Shown: positions 27,401 through 39,065 of the stretch, piece by piece
How the letters are laid out: each line of letters opens with the position of its first letter
Position numbering within the stretch: position 1 is the first letter of the stretch
DNA from: Tubiluchus corallicola
Taxonomy: Eukaryota; Priapulida; Priapulimorpha; Priapulimorphida; Tubiluchidae
DNA length: 64,000 nt
NCBI GenBank assembly: GCA_030141605.1
Contig: JAQGDQ010000185.1
Location: forward strand, 165,001-229,000
Direction: 5' to 3'
Position numbers and translations under genes: made by a program
The notes under the pieces: generated by a model
The model's input: the letters and a program-made list of their open reading frames with translations, nothing else
What the model was told of the DNA's origin: nothing
The model's database searches: none

Positions 27401-29523
27401 GGAACCCTGTGGAATTTCTTCCTCAATTCTTTGATTCCCCAAGACTGTCTGAAATTCTTCTTGGCCTTCTCGCTGTGTGAATTGAGTATTTTGAGAACTC
27501 AGATCCATCTCTGGCTGTTTACTTGCAACAACACGCCTAAGTTCTGGCATCCTTCGTTCAGCTACATAGACCTGCTGGCTTTCGGGCAGTGCCCGATCTA
27601 ATATGGTAAACTGTCTAGTATCCAGTGGTTCTTGATTGGATGCATCAAATCCTCGGCCTGTCTGCCTTTCAAATTGCCACCCTTGTACTGTTTGATCCCC
27701 TCTTTCAAACTGCCCTACTTCAGGAAATATCTGTTCATTTCTGCCAAGCTGCTTGAAATCGGTTACTGGCCGATCGTTTCCATCTAATTGTCCAAAGTCA
27801 GGTACTGCCCTGCCGCTTGTGCTAAATTGTACACCATCGGGTTGTGTTTGCCCTACATTGTCAAAACGTCTTGCTTGATGAAATGCTTGGTCACTTGAAT
27901 CAAACTGTCTTGTATCTGATATTGATTGATCACGTCTTCCAAACTGTTCAAGTTGTGTTATAGCTTGAGGTTCATTCTCAAATTGTCTACCTCGATTATT
28001 CTCCGCTATTGCTTGATAATTTGAATCAAGGTCACTAAGCTCTAGCGACTCGTGTTTATCAAACCCTACGCTTAAAGGCATTGGCTCAAAGTTACCATCT
28101 AAGAGTTCTGAGCCAGGAAATGACTGGTCATTCATTCGTGCTTTAAAATCTTCAAACACAGACTGATCATTTCTAACAGCAAACGTGTCTGGTACTGACT
28201 GATCATTTCTTCCAAACTCTGATGAAGATGCAGTTAAGCTAAAAGATCTACCGCCTGATAGCGTCTGATCAGTCCTGTCAAACTCCGATAATTTATCACT
28301 CCTGACAAAAGGACCATTGCCTGGTACTGACTGAGCAGTCTCGCCGAAGTCGGGTAATGGATTTCTTCTGCCAAAATGTCTACCATGTGGAACTGACTGA
28401 TCATTATTTCTAAAGCGATCTGCATCAAACAGTAGTTGATTACTGTCTACAAATTGCGTAATTACAGGGCTGTCACCTACGTTACTTTGTAATTCACTAC
28501 CAGTGTCTTGAGCTTCGGCTCGTGAAAAATCATCAAACTGGCCAGTCAGTGCTCTTCCGGGAATGCTGTCAAACTGTGAAGAGCTTTCAAAGGAAACAGA
28601 AGCACCTTCCTCGGACACTGGAAACCCGACTGTAAGTTGGCGATTAGGGCTGGAATTACCCTGATTTGCTTGACTACCAAAAGGAAAAGCAGGTTCTTGT
28701 CTTATTCCTAGTCCTCGTGCTCTTCCAGAAACGAGCTGGGGACCAGAACTGCTTTCAACGTTTTGGTCCAAATGGCTGACCGGAAGAACAGAGCTGTCTC
28801 TTGCAGGAAATTTGCCGTCCTTTTCACTAAAGTTCTCATCTTCCCGTAAACGTCGTTGATTTGCACTATCAGTCTTATCAGAAACATGTCTAATCTGAGC
28901 TTCACCCACATAATTTTCTAAAGGGATCTGAAACACTGATCCGGGTCTTAAATCTGGCAGCAAATCCTCATCTTCAAATGGTAGCACGATTTCTTGGTCA
29001 CTGCTACCCACCTCTGATGATCTTCCCTCACTTCTCTCACTATAATAAGGAGCCTCATCGCGAGTAAAGTAAATAATATTTGGATCAGGTGTAAAATGGG
29101 CGTTCATGTCTTTCATAGCAGTCACACACCCTACCTGTAGAGCAAAGACAAAATGTAAAGCTTTAATATCATTGCCATCCATAACTATGCTTTGAAACAT
29201 TTTTTTTCTTGTTAAAATTTAGAATCTCATTTAAAAAAACTGAATTATTATATATGGATCCGTCAATCATAGCTCATACTTAAAGAAAGAAAAAACGCAT
29301 TAAACATTTTCTAAATTGTTTGCCCTATCATTAATTAATGATTAATGATTACCGTGCATAACTTTGTTAAAAACAATGAGATAAATTAAAATTTTACTTC
29401 TGGTTTAAAAGGAATTGATTTAAATATATAAAAACTTATTAAAACATTCCTACAGGTTTACATGCAGTATAAGATTTGAAAACTTACCACTGCCGCCAAC
29501 CAGAAAACAACACCCACTTTCAT
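18461..29523 (-). CDS. ZP-domain secreted/membrane matrix protein, 1,716 aa, 9 exons
   Basis: Exons on the minus strand are 29523-29488, 29134-25177, 24541-24348, 23085-22919, 21976-21825, 21208-21127, 20059-19894, 19174-18997 and 18678-18461. All junctions agree in phase and total 5,151 nt including the stop. Exon 1 starts MKVGVVFWLAAV, and exon 2 continues VGCVTA, giving a clean signal peptide. Exon 2 encodes about 1,320 residues of polar, repeat-rich sequence. Exons 3-8 form the ZP module with ten cysteines in the contexts VLCDTG, PLCNTP, DGCGTE, IKCNS, TDCHAH, GCPVN, FECNV, NICQG, GECSQ and RQCPA. Exon 8 then has a furin-type site (KRRRKRSA) and exon 9 a transmembrane stretch (ISVMSLLITTTLATAIVLF) with a short basic tail. 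By analogy with cuticlin/Dusky/Piopio-type proteins, it should polymerise in apical extracellular matrix after cleavage. I cannot name the orthologue. Introns hold a hAT MITE, tandem SINEs and a small inverted-repeat element. Confidence 0.93.
18705..18935. repeat. GAT/GGT-rich imperfect microsatellite in the last ZP intron
   Basis: About 230 bp of GAT, GGT and GAC triplets between exons 8 and 9 of the ZP gene. The frames that read through it are not coding. Confidence 0.85.
20101..20251. mobile_element. Inverted-repeat element (MITE), about 150 bp, in ZP intron 6
   Basis: CGTGTTCAGACTA at 20101-20113 is repeated perfectly in reverse at 20239-20251. Inward, CTCGAGAGTTCTTTC and GAGAACTCTCGAAAGAAA are also complementary. 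The flanks give no clear target duplication. It is a cut-and-paste-type MITE of unknown superfamily. Confidence 0.7.
22083..22440 (+). mobile_element. Two tandem tRNA-like SINE copies in ZP intron 4
   Basis: First copy: A-box-like TGGTGTAACAGT at 22084-22095 and B-box-like AGTTCAAGCCC at 22128-22138, followed by a tail TTTTTCATGCTTTGTAATTTAG. The second copy (about 22340-22440) keeps CCCGGAAAGCAAAATGG, GGGTTCGAGTAG and the tail AAATTCAGGCTTTATAACTTAG. Shared tail and head identify one SINE family in direct repeat. Confidence 0.65.
24602..24996 (+). mobile_element. hAT-type MITE with 8-bp target duplication in ZP intron 2
   Basis: Terminal repeats are CAGGGCCGGGTTAT (left) and, in reverse complement, CAGCACTGGATTAT (right). 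Flanking octamers CAGCTATC (24594-24601) and CTGCTATC (24997-25004) match at 7 of 8. CAG-starting ends and 8-bp duplications are the hAT signature. 395 bp, no transposase. Confidence 0.85.
25177..29134 (-). repeat. Giant exon 2 of the ZP gene with three coding repeat families
   Basis: This single 3,958-nt exon is open throughout. Near 28440-27560 lie about 15-20 degenerate units of roughly 16-20 residues built around F-(G/D/E)-R-N-D-Q-S-(V/I)-P. Around 26805-26085 lie four longer units that end in VNVGNLGIFSNVGVNV-like strings; the best two are at about 26.79 and 26.11 kb. From about 27.40 kb to 25.32 kb are five short boxes with the core N-P-(F/Y/W): INPFKQRD, FNPYGKEP, YNPWDGST, YNPFKGRD and YNPYFTQS. 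The region is rich in Q, N, D, S, G and R and poor in cysteine, so it is probably disordered and matrix-forming. An RGRGKARSR basic patch follows the fourth box. Opposite-strand open frames here are by-products of composition. Confidence 0.85.
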
Positions 29524-30512
29524 CTCTAATACTTTTTCGCGCCAGTATACGAGCAGAGCACCAGTCACATTCGTCACACCATTATTAAGCTGAAATAAAA
29601 AGTAATTATAATCAAACGACTAAACAGAATCTATTCTGTTAGTTCATAGCAGGGTGGTGGCTTTATTAGGAATCGAAATTGTTATTTAGCATAATGTTTA
29701 TTAATCATTGATGCGTGTGTTTTAGCTTATGAATGTTCAGCAAATTTTTAAAAATTCGTAGACTAATGCAAACACAAATTAAGAACTGGAAAAAGAAATT
29801 ACACAAAATTATGGTGTTGCACTAACACGGATTAGTTATTACTGACTAAATTTTATTTTAAAATGTTACACGAAATTATAGGACCCGGCTCATCCGCATA
29901 CGTGAAAAAAATGATGCCTTCAGAGTGTTACAGCCCCGCACCAAATTTCGTGCACTCAATGCTTTTACAAGGATTGACACACAGAGTAGCTACTTCTCTT
30001 TCACGACAGAATGCTATTAAATGCCCGTTCAATATTTACCCGTACGAGGTATTAACGCCTTAAGAAATTCGAACAAAATACCAAAGCATTAAAAACATAA
30101 TTACACCACTGTACTTAGCAATGAATATGTTACAACGTCCTGTGTATTGAGCGAGATGAATTACAATGTTCCTTTTCTCTTCTGTTACTTTGGTATCTGG
30201 GTGATTGGTAACTTTAAGCTTGGCTGACAAGGTATTGTCATAACTGACAAGATATATGCGTCGATTCTGTTGATTATGTGTTACACACATATAGACAAGA
30301 GATGAAAATGAAATAAAAGTAGCAAATTACACGTAAATCCGCTTGTTAAGCTCGAACTAATGATCAGATTTTAGCATAATTGCGGCGCCAATTCTTTAGT
30401 CTGACAACTGATATTTTCCCCCGCAATAAAGGTAAATTTCTGTCCGTGTTTTGAGATTTCATGATACAAAACTTTACATAGTCTTAGCCAAATTATGCGG
30501 CGAATGGCACAG
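29524..30512. other. 5' flank of the ZP gene, no other gene seen
   Basis: Should hold the ZP promoter on the minus strand. No TATA box or RNA gene can be assigned with confidence, and the short open frames are not supported. Confidence 0.5.
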
Positions 30513-30990
30513 TCCTATACTACACTATACTATACTATACTATACTATACTATACTATACTATACTATACTATACTATACTATACTATACTATACTATAC
30601 TATACTATACTATACTATACTATACTATACTATACTATACTATACTATACTATACTACACTATACTACACTATACTACACTATACTACACTATACTACAC
30701 CACACCACACCACACCACACCACACCACACCACACCACACCACACCACACCACACCACACCACACCACACCACACTACACTACACTACACTACACTACAC
30801 TACACTACACTACACTATACAACACTATACAACACCACACCACACCACACCACACCACACCACACCACACCACACCACACTACACTACACTATACTATAC
30901 TACACTATGCTATACTATACTACATTGCATTGCATTACCTTACATTACATTACCTTACATTACATTACATTGCATTACGTTACATTATAT
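30513..30990 (+). repeat. Evolving pentanucleotide array (TATAC/TACAC/CACAC/TTACA)
   Basis: About 95 units of a 5-mer, mostly perfect TATAC from about 30520 to 30650. It then becomes mixed TATAC/TACAC, pure ACCAC-type (about 30695-30775), TACAC (to about 30815), ACCAC again (about 30833-30880), and finally ATTAC/ATTGC. Because the unit lacks stops in some frames, long spurious tyrosine/histidine/threonine frames appear. Confidence 0.97.
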
Positions 30991-31049
30991 TATCCCGGAT
31001 TATCAAAGAAAATATTTTTAAGATGAGACCCTGGTAGAATTAACCCACA

Positions 31050-31185
31050 ATTATTGAAAGTTTGATAGTCAGTTATTGAAAGCCAAACTCGTCCACCGCG
31101 GAAGGAAATGTGAAACGTCGAGATTGAGCCTGGGTTTGAAAAATATTCGGCGACGGGTTGAATGCGGTACCGATAGACTACTTTC
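31050..31185 (-). mobile_element. tRNA-like SINE remnant
   Basis: Read on the minus strand: A-box-like TAGTCTATCGG, about 30 nt, then B-box-like TTTCAAACCC, followed by a tail GACGTTTCACATTTCCTTC. The tail end matches that of the SINE at 33505-33610. Confidence 0.55.
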
Positions 31186-32144
31186 AACTTGCTAGCCAGT
31201 TGCCACCCAGTTCAGCAGTTTAAACGTGTTGTTTACTCCCGCTATAGTCTAATTACTAAATAATTAGATTATTTTTTTGTAATAAATTTAGAGCTTAAAA
31301 TAATCTGCGCGTAATTAATTAAACATTCATAATCTAAATCGAATGAATCACAATTATAAAATTTTTTGAAATAAAACTTGTCCGAAAGCAAGAAAATAAT
31401 GTGGAAAAGTTCGCAACCACACGTGGATTTGGGCGACAAAAAACTGATAAACACGTTTTAGCTACTTTCGGCTATATAAACGTCCCCTCAACAAGACAAA
31501 TATCACGGAAGCGATTTTCCCAACGATCACACATCCATTTAATAACCAGGTCCAGCGTTATTATCTCATATGTTATCCCTCTTTGGGCGACACACTAGCC
31601 GCTAGGCTATGCTGTTTTAAATATTAGGTTGTCAATAGCCTGCGTGTTGATTGACGTGTTTGACTGTTCTGTAGTTGCCCACTTTTCTTCTCAATCTACC
31701 ACTCTAAGTCTTATTAAAAAAAACTAAAGACTGGGCGGAACATCTCGGTTGTTAATTTTTCTGAACAAAAAACGGAAACAGTTATCTGGTTAAAAAACCG
31801 AACTTGGAAAAAGTGTTAAAAACGCTTTAACTTTAAAAATCGCGTATGTCTGTAAAACGGACAAAAAATGTCACATAGTTCTAGACAAGTTTACTTTAAA
31901 CCATTTTATGTTGGTTGGTTGTATAATTGCTTTATGATGCTGTAATGCAGACTTGACATCTAAAGCTACAAAGTATGAAGCTAAAAGTCATGCAGTATAC
32001 AGATCTATAATCTCGCTTTCCTATTCCAACGTTTTCAGGCCAATTATTTCCGTAGGGACGCATAAAGAGCCAAGGCTACCAATAAACAAAGAAGCAAATA
32101 TAAAAATAAATAAATAAATAACTGTAAATCATTTACGACACAAC

Positions 32145-32233
32145 AGCAATAATGATGGTGGTGGTGATGATAATGCCAATGACAATTACGGTGATGACGA
32201 CAAGGATGATGATTATGGTGATGATGATAACGA

Positions 32234-32265
<32 letters not shown>

Positions 32266-32395
32266 ATGATGATGACGATGATGATGATGATGATGATGAT
32301 GACGATGGTAATGATGATGATGAAGATGATGATGCTGATGCTGATGATGATGACGACAACGATGATGATGATGATAAGGAATGATAATGGTAAAG
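32145..32395. repeat. GAT-rich imperfect microsatellite
   Basis: About 250 bp of GAT/GGT/GAC triplets. The flanking sequence is unique and non-coding. Confidence 0.95.
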
Positions 32396-32399
32396 GTGA

Positions 32400-33504
32400 C
32401 GACGACCATGATGACAAGGTTAATGATCAATCATTCACTGTAGATTTTGTTCATTTATTGTTACAACGATAGCTAAGCCTTCACATGTTTAATATTTTCT
32501 CAAATTGATTAATTTTTATCACACACTCGTTATATTGTAAAGAGCGCTTCAATTATATCGCGAGTTAAAAATGTGTACGTTACACGTAATATACGCTACG
32601 TAATCTGATTACGAACCACAAGCAAACGAATTAAGTATTTAACTTATAATACCTGAGCACACAAAATTATCTGGTGCGGCAAAAACACGTACAATCGTTC
32701 AAATGGAAGCTATACAAATCAGCTCAATTGTAACGCGTTTCTCGCACAACACAGAACAAACTGAACAGCAGTACACAACTATTGAATATAATTTCAGCAC
32801 TTTTGTATTATTAACAAATTTTTCGGGCTGCCAACAGTAAAAGATTGCCCACAATTATCATGAATTATAGACGTGTAATGGTATTATGCGTGCGCACCAT
32901 TCACCAAATGCCTTAACAAATGCCAGAAAAAAGGCACCACTTGCCAAAAAAGAAGACCGCTTACTTTTTACATACGGAAGTAAACCGCAGATGATATGCA
33001 AAGAAAGTTCTCTCTAGAGGCACGGCAAGCCACCAACGCTCGATTCAACACCTATACCTGTACTCAGGCCTCATAACTCTCGCCTAGGACGATAATTATT
33101 TCAGGCTAGCTGGTGAAAGAAGATAGGAACCACGGGCGGTTGAAAAAAGAAAGTTTACTAGTGTCTTCGGACACTTTGCTTGGCTGATTTAGTAGTGCAG
33201 TCAATGACCTTTGCGGCAGCGTACGGAAGTGAAGAACGCGGTACGCAGTCTATTGGTAAGTACTTGATAACTGTGCTCACTACCTGTCTGTCAACGCGGA
33301 GTGGACACGGTTGAAGACAACGCCTTAAATAGGAACTTTCTCTGCCAAGGGGTGTGACAAATCGACTGCAAGCAACCATCATGCCAGCGAAAGTTCGAGG
33401 CCACATACAAATAAACTGATTTTGTTTATTTATAATCTGAATTCCAAAATTATATTTTATTAATAATGGCATTATCCCACAATTATGCAATTTTTGAAAT
33501 TAGA
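32400..33504. other. Intergenic, no gene seen
   Basis: AT-rich; no supported exon or RNA gene. A 110-codon minus-strand frame at 33158-33490 has no recognisable domain or splice context. Confidence 0.5.
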
Positions 33505-33610
33505 TTCGCTCAAAAAGAAGGAAATGTGAAAACTTAGTTCTGAACCTGGAACTGAACCAGGGGCTTTAAGACTGCAAGTTCAAGGTTCTTTCCACTATAG
33601 ACTACATTGC
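33505..33610 (-). mobile_element. tRNA-like SINE, left member of a head-to-head pair
   Basis: On the minus strand: A box TAGTCTATAGTGG (33604-33592) and B box GGTTCAGTTCC (33558-33548), then a tail running TTTCACATTTCCTTCTTTTT. The acceptor stem is degenerate, so it is not a working tRNA gene. Confidence 0.65.
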
Positions 33611-33723
33611 TTCTCGTTATCGCGGCAAGTCTTAACTCACTCCTTATAGTTCACAAACAAACATTTTGAAATGTTAAGTCGCTTGCATAGCGATAAGAAT
33701 CGAAGTAAACCCCCAATCACAAG

Positions 33724-33835
33724 GGTCTGAGTAGTCTAGTGGTCACCGTGTTAGATAAGCAACCCGAAGCTCTTCGGTTCAAGTCCAGATTCAGTTATGT
33801 TTTTCAAAATCATTTTCTTCTTTTTGGACAAATTT
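33724..33835 (+). mobile_element. tRNA-like SINE, right member of a head-to-head pair
   Basis: A box TAGTCTAGTGG (33732-33742) and B box GGTTCAAGTCC (33776-33786), followed by an ATTTTCTTCTTTTTG tail that resembles the left copy. The heads face each other about 115 bp apart. Confidence 0.65.
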
Positions 33836-36800
33836 TGTTCAAAGCTTGAATAATTGTGTGTTCACTTCGTGATAAGTAATGACTTTAATTTTACTTTTAC
33901 TTATTATTTATTTATTTTATACAGTATTTACACCCTGCCCGTCCTATCATTTCTTCCCGGGGAAGTTTTACTGCCATTGCATCTTTTCCTTGTTTAAAAT
34001 TGTTTAACTCTAGGACCTGTCTTTTTAGTATTTAGTATATTTGAATTAGATGCTTACAATTTTTTGAAACTTGACTGCAAAACTAACAGCTTGAAGAAGA
34101 ACAAAAAATTGAAAATGTCTTCACAAAATATAAATGTAAAACTGTAATTTTTTGTTTGTCTTTCTTTTTTGTGCTGAAATATTAGCTCGTATAAGTATAT
34201 AATCTTTATAGGCAGACTGAAGTTTCACTGGCCACCAGAAAACAAAGGTTAAATTACGCTTATTTACAAAGGAATAAAAAGCTTGAAGAAAAGTGAGAAG
34301 TAATACATCTGAATGGTCATCGGTACGAAGTTAGGTAACACCGAGCTTAGCTAGTAAATGGATTGATGACTTAAGGAAGACTGATCCTTCCAGCAATTTC
34401 ACGGCCCGAATATTTCACGTTAAAAGATGCTGTATAGAATCAGAGTGGCCACGATATTAAATAATGTATACGTCAAAGATGGCCAAATAAGATATCTCTA
34501 CCTTGTCTGACATCGGAGGATTTGATTGTACTAGATAAAACTAAATTTTAGTCTTAGAATTCTCACAAAAATCAACATTAGGTGCCCTGAATTAAGTGGT
34601 GCATACCTGCTTGAAGTGTTCCGAAATGCATAAAAAAAATTCTAAAGGGTTGCTTTCAAAATTAATTCGGCAGACAAATGCGTTTTTTTGCGTTGAAAAT
34701 ACGCATATTTAACAGGTAAGTTCACCTTGTTTTGTATAGTGTTTAAACAGTACATTTATCAGCTTTGGAACCACTAAGCTTCAAAACTGAAATTGGTGCC
34801 ATGTTAAAAGGAACTCGCAAATCTCACTATTTTTTTCAAGAGTACTAGGACTTCAGCGGATTAAGTTCGTCTATACTGGTTGTAACACAATTCAGTATAT
34901 CACTATGCAAACATTGCATATGCACAATGGTGGCATCGGTTTCCACGTTCAAGCCAAAAAATCAAAGCCGGTTATTGTTTTCAAGGTTACTTGATCAATT
35001 TTGATAACACATAGGTCTTGGAGCAGTTTAATGCATTCTTTGTACCGCACTAACCTGCTGATCAAATTCATAGCCTCATATTTTTATAGAGCTCAAAGGA
35101 AAATTTCTGGAAAAATTTAAATAAAATATGTTGAAATAAGAATGAGCATTCGGAAAGATCTCATCTGCACTTTTACTAGTTCAGTCACATTATTAAATTG
35201 CTTTTTAAAGAGTTTTTCTACTACAAAGCTTACAAACTACAATAATTTTGCTTTATTAGACGTATAATAATTCCTTCTTAGAATACTGAATGGCTAGTTT
35301 GGAATATTAGTCAATTTGCCAACTTAGTTTCAGCATCTCTGATGCAAAAACATCAGGACGAGGACAACGATATGCGTCTCCACATTTTAGTCCACTATGT
35401 TTGATTCTTTGGCTATACATATATTCTCCTAGTTTAATTCAATTCAGTTTGTTAAACTAATGCAAAACCTGTACAGCCAAAGATCAATAGACAAAAAATT
35501 AAACATTAAGAATGTATACAAAAATGGATACAAAAACGTGGAAATATTGAGACATGTGTTCGAAACAAAAAGACTAGAAGTGAAAGATTAGCCACAGAGC
35601 AAAACCCAGTAGATGGAAAATTCATAACAAGTGCACTATACGGTGTAAAATATGTTTACTTAATATTAATGGCTACTAAGCCTAGCTAAGTGGATTTATT
35701 CTAAATCTAAACATGCGATTAATGAACGCGAGAATTCAACGAGTTTTTCAAATAGTTTTAAAACTACATCAACTCAACTGTTAAACAAAAGACGAGAAAG
35801 GAATGATTGATTTCGTTTTCCTAAGGTTGGGCCTCTAGCAGTAATTACCTCTAGCGGCAAGTTGTCCGGATTACGGAAGAGCAGGTGAATACAATACAGC
35901 TATATAATTAACTACTAAGTAGGTTTACGATAGAGTGATTTTTAGGTAAAACGGAACTTGATTATTCTGAACGGTAGGTAGCGACAGACAAAATTAGGTT
36001 CACGCAGTACAGAAAGTAATTAATGAAGAATATGTAGTGGGCGTATATACTTCACTATATTTTTATAGCAATGCATGGATAATTATTATTGAAATAAATA
36101 AATTTTAATGAGGAATTTGTATAGAATTTGAATTTTTATTGGGACTTTATTTTATTATAGTATAATCAGTTATCTCAACAACCCGAAACTTTATTATATG
36201 TCTTACGATATTGTTGTATTACAGCTTTGTCGGGTAGTTAATATCGCTACCGTACTTCATGCCTTTTCTTAAACGCTTTATGAACGGTAATGTGGTAGGT
36301 CGTGTTACCTTACTCAGTGCCACACTGACAGTCATACGTGTTGGCTTTCGAGTTACAAAAGTAAAAATAAATGATCTCGTACATTAGAGGTTGTAAATAA
36401 ATCGAGCAAGTTACGTTTTTTTACTGAATCATTGAAAGGAGTAATTATGTTGTTGAAAATTTCGATCCTTCACCATTTCGGGAAGAGTTTTCGGGAAACA
36501 GGTTAGCTTGCTAGTAATTCTATTATACTCTAATCAATCTAATCTTATACTAAGCACATTTTAGTAGAAAAAGTACGGCAGTCTTTATTAGTCATAAGTC
36601 GTACAAGAATGAAGAAGAAGAAGAACTATTAACCATGAAGTATAAAAGAAGCAGTTGTCCCTGGCATGACTATATAATGATTTTGGCAGTCACTGATTCA
36701 TCAAGTGGATTGGTCTGTTTCTCTTTTACATTCTCGTGTGAATCTAATCTACATTTTCACCATGATCACATTCCGCACTAGTCATTGCCGTTTCCTTACC

Positions 36801-39065
36801 CTCATATCACCCTGGTATTTCATTCTCCTTGCTTATTTTATTTTGTATATTCTACACGTTTTCGTTCCATTTTGCCTTCTACTCAGACCTGGACAAGTTT
36901 ACCTTTCTGGCCTGAGCTGATATCTCAATATCTGATGTAACTTTAATTTTCGTTTTGTTTGTAGCAGTAATAGCTTTTATTGTAATCTCTGTAACAATGT
37001 ATGGCATATTGGAAAAAAATAAACAAAGCAAATAAACTAAATCTTATTAGTTGTTATTGTTATAATAGCTTTGAATCTATCTTTGTGTGTATCAGCTTAC
37101 ACAATTATATACATTGTGTAAATCTGTGTATGAAGAATTGCTTTAGCAGGCCAAAAATATTATGTGGGTAAGAAGTTGTTTTTGCATAGGTTTTAAATTG
37201 AATGACGAAATTGTACAGTCTCTATTTTATTTTACTCAATTATTGCTTTTCATTGGTTAATTCCTGCATATCTTGGGTAGATTAATGAGGCGTAAATCGA
37301 ATCAAATTTGTGACTTTCGAATCCGAACCGAATTTCAGTATTTCGAATTTCGGTGATTGAAAGATTTTCGAACAAGTTTTCGAACCACAGGTAAAAATTG
37401 GTCTTACAAAGATCATGCATATTACTCAATTTTGTTGTGCAGTATAACCAATAATAATTTGTTTAAAAACTGTGCACAAAAATCACGGCTAAATTGTGCT
37501 AATTCCATGTTGTTTCAAATGCTTTCAATGTTAAAGAACATATGTGATTGAAGTGCTGAATTATTCGAATCTATAGTTTTAGATTGAATCGAATTCGTAC
37601 TAAAAACTCGTTCAAATTCGATTCGAACTCGAACGTTCGATGCTCACCTCTATTGCTTAATTGAATGATGATGATGATTAGTTATTATACTATTGATGCT
37701 TTATTAACCAAATGCTGTTTCTAAACAAAATTCACTGACAGACAGCTACATGAAGAAAAATTTGGATAATTATGACCACACACCAGTACGGCAAACTCCA
37801 TGTGTTCGTGTAGAATTATCGTTCGCACACCGAGTCGATTGCGCGCGGCAGATTTGAAAGAAGCTTAAACAGCCCTAACCCTGCTAAAATCACAAAGTTG
37901 CCCTTGTATGTTAGTGAAAATTAAAGCTTATAAAAGTTTTATTAATAATTCAACGGCTATTTACTAAATACTGCTAAAACAAAAAATTATTAAACTAGAC
38001 CATAACTGCTGGTCAGTTGTGCCATCGTGAATTTACTCCGGTTTAATGATCAGTAGGCAATTAATGAAAATCTAGTAATAGATTTACGACAGTAAAACAG
38101 GGTTTTAATGATTGATCAAGAAAAGCAGATTGAAATGTTTATTATAGAAAAATTTTAAGATAAGATGGCCACTCAAAAATGAAGATTTATACACTAGAAC
38201 TAAATAATTGGTTCAAACTCATTGGAGTTCAAACGTTAAGCTCTGAAGATTAAAATTGTTATGATATCTTCTCAGATTACCCAGTGAAACACCAGCAAGA
38301 TTTACCTTAAAAGAGGCTTTGTAAAAAAACCACGTAGCAAACTAAACAAAGCAAAAACAACTTGGAAAGCTAACTAAAATCAACAATTTCAACCAAATCT
38401 AGCGTTCGGAGCAGAATAACTTCTAAAGGCCCTTTATAGCTGCAGATAGGAGTACGTGGAATGCATAAAAATGGTAATACTTCATTGTCTACAAGAGGCA
38501 GAATGAGAACTAATGTAACTATCTACCACTGTGCCAATTTTCGTCTTTCTAATTGTAAAACAGTGAAAACTTGGTCAACAAATTTGAAAAAATAATTTTT
38601 GCACAAATAAGATCATGAATTAAATCTCAACTTCTGAGCAAGTGTCGCAGTACATTTTGTTTTGCAACTTTTCTCATTAATTTTCATTAACATTAACACA
38701 AGTTTTTACTTTATTTATTTATTTATTTCACTGCATGTTTTTAATTTCATCACTAAAATTTATAGCTAAATGTATCAAATAACTTTCTGAAGTGTACATA
38801 ACTGTACGTAAGCCAAATTAGCCATTTGACCAAATATTTAAATAATTCAAATTCCAGTTAATCTTGTTTTTGCTATGTTTGCTTGCTAATAAGTGCTTTG
38901 CATATTATTTTTAACCTATTTTACTTAAAAGTTGTGTATCACGACAGAATTCACCTTTTACGCTGTTTTGCTTTGTCTAGAAATTAACAATGTACATGTA
39001 TGGGTGTTTTCATATTTGAAATCTAGTGCTATTATTGTTATTAGGCAAACAAGTAATGAGTTGTG
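33836..39065. other. Intergenic desert upstream of LRRCC1, no gene seen
   Basis: AT-rich sequence with scattered short repeats and one inverted-repeat element at 37287-37650. No exon or RNA gene can be supported. The LRRCC1 promoter and any 5' non-coding exon should lie towards the right end. Confidence 0.5.
37287..37650. mobile_element. Inverted-repeat element with GAGGTGAGCATCGAA-type ends
   Basis: Left end GAGGCGTAAATCGAA; right end, in reverse complement, GAGGTGAGCATCGAA. Both sides then carry runs rich in TTCGAA/ATTCGAA. About 364 bp, AT-rich interior, no coding. The ends resemble hAT termini but no 8-bp duplication was resolved. Confidence 0.55.

Noticed and set aside
25229-29120. Plus-strand frames inside the ZP giant exon
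   Set aside because: They are shadows of the 1,319-codon minus-strand exon, which is supported by signal peptide and splice phases.
30451-31037. Tyr/His/Thr-rich frames of 180-191 codons
   Set aside because: A five-base repeat without stops in these frames generates them; not protein-coding.
32044-32472. His-, Ile- and Met-rich frames over the GAT tract
   Set aside because: Simple-sequence artefact present on both strands.
33158-33490. 110-codon minus-strand frame
   Set aside because: No recognisable domain, homology or splice context; composition resembles surrounding non-coding DNA.
33724-33800. Possible functional tRNA gene
   Set aside because: A and B boxes are good, but the acceptor stem does not pair and a related SINE tail follows.
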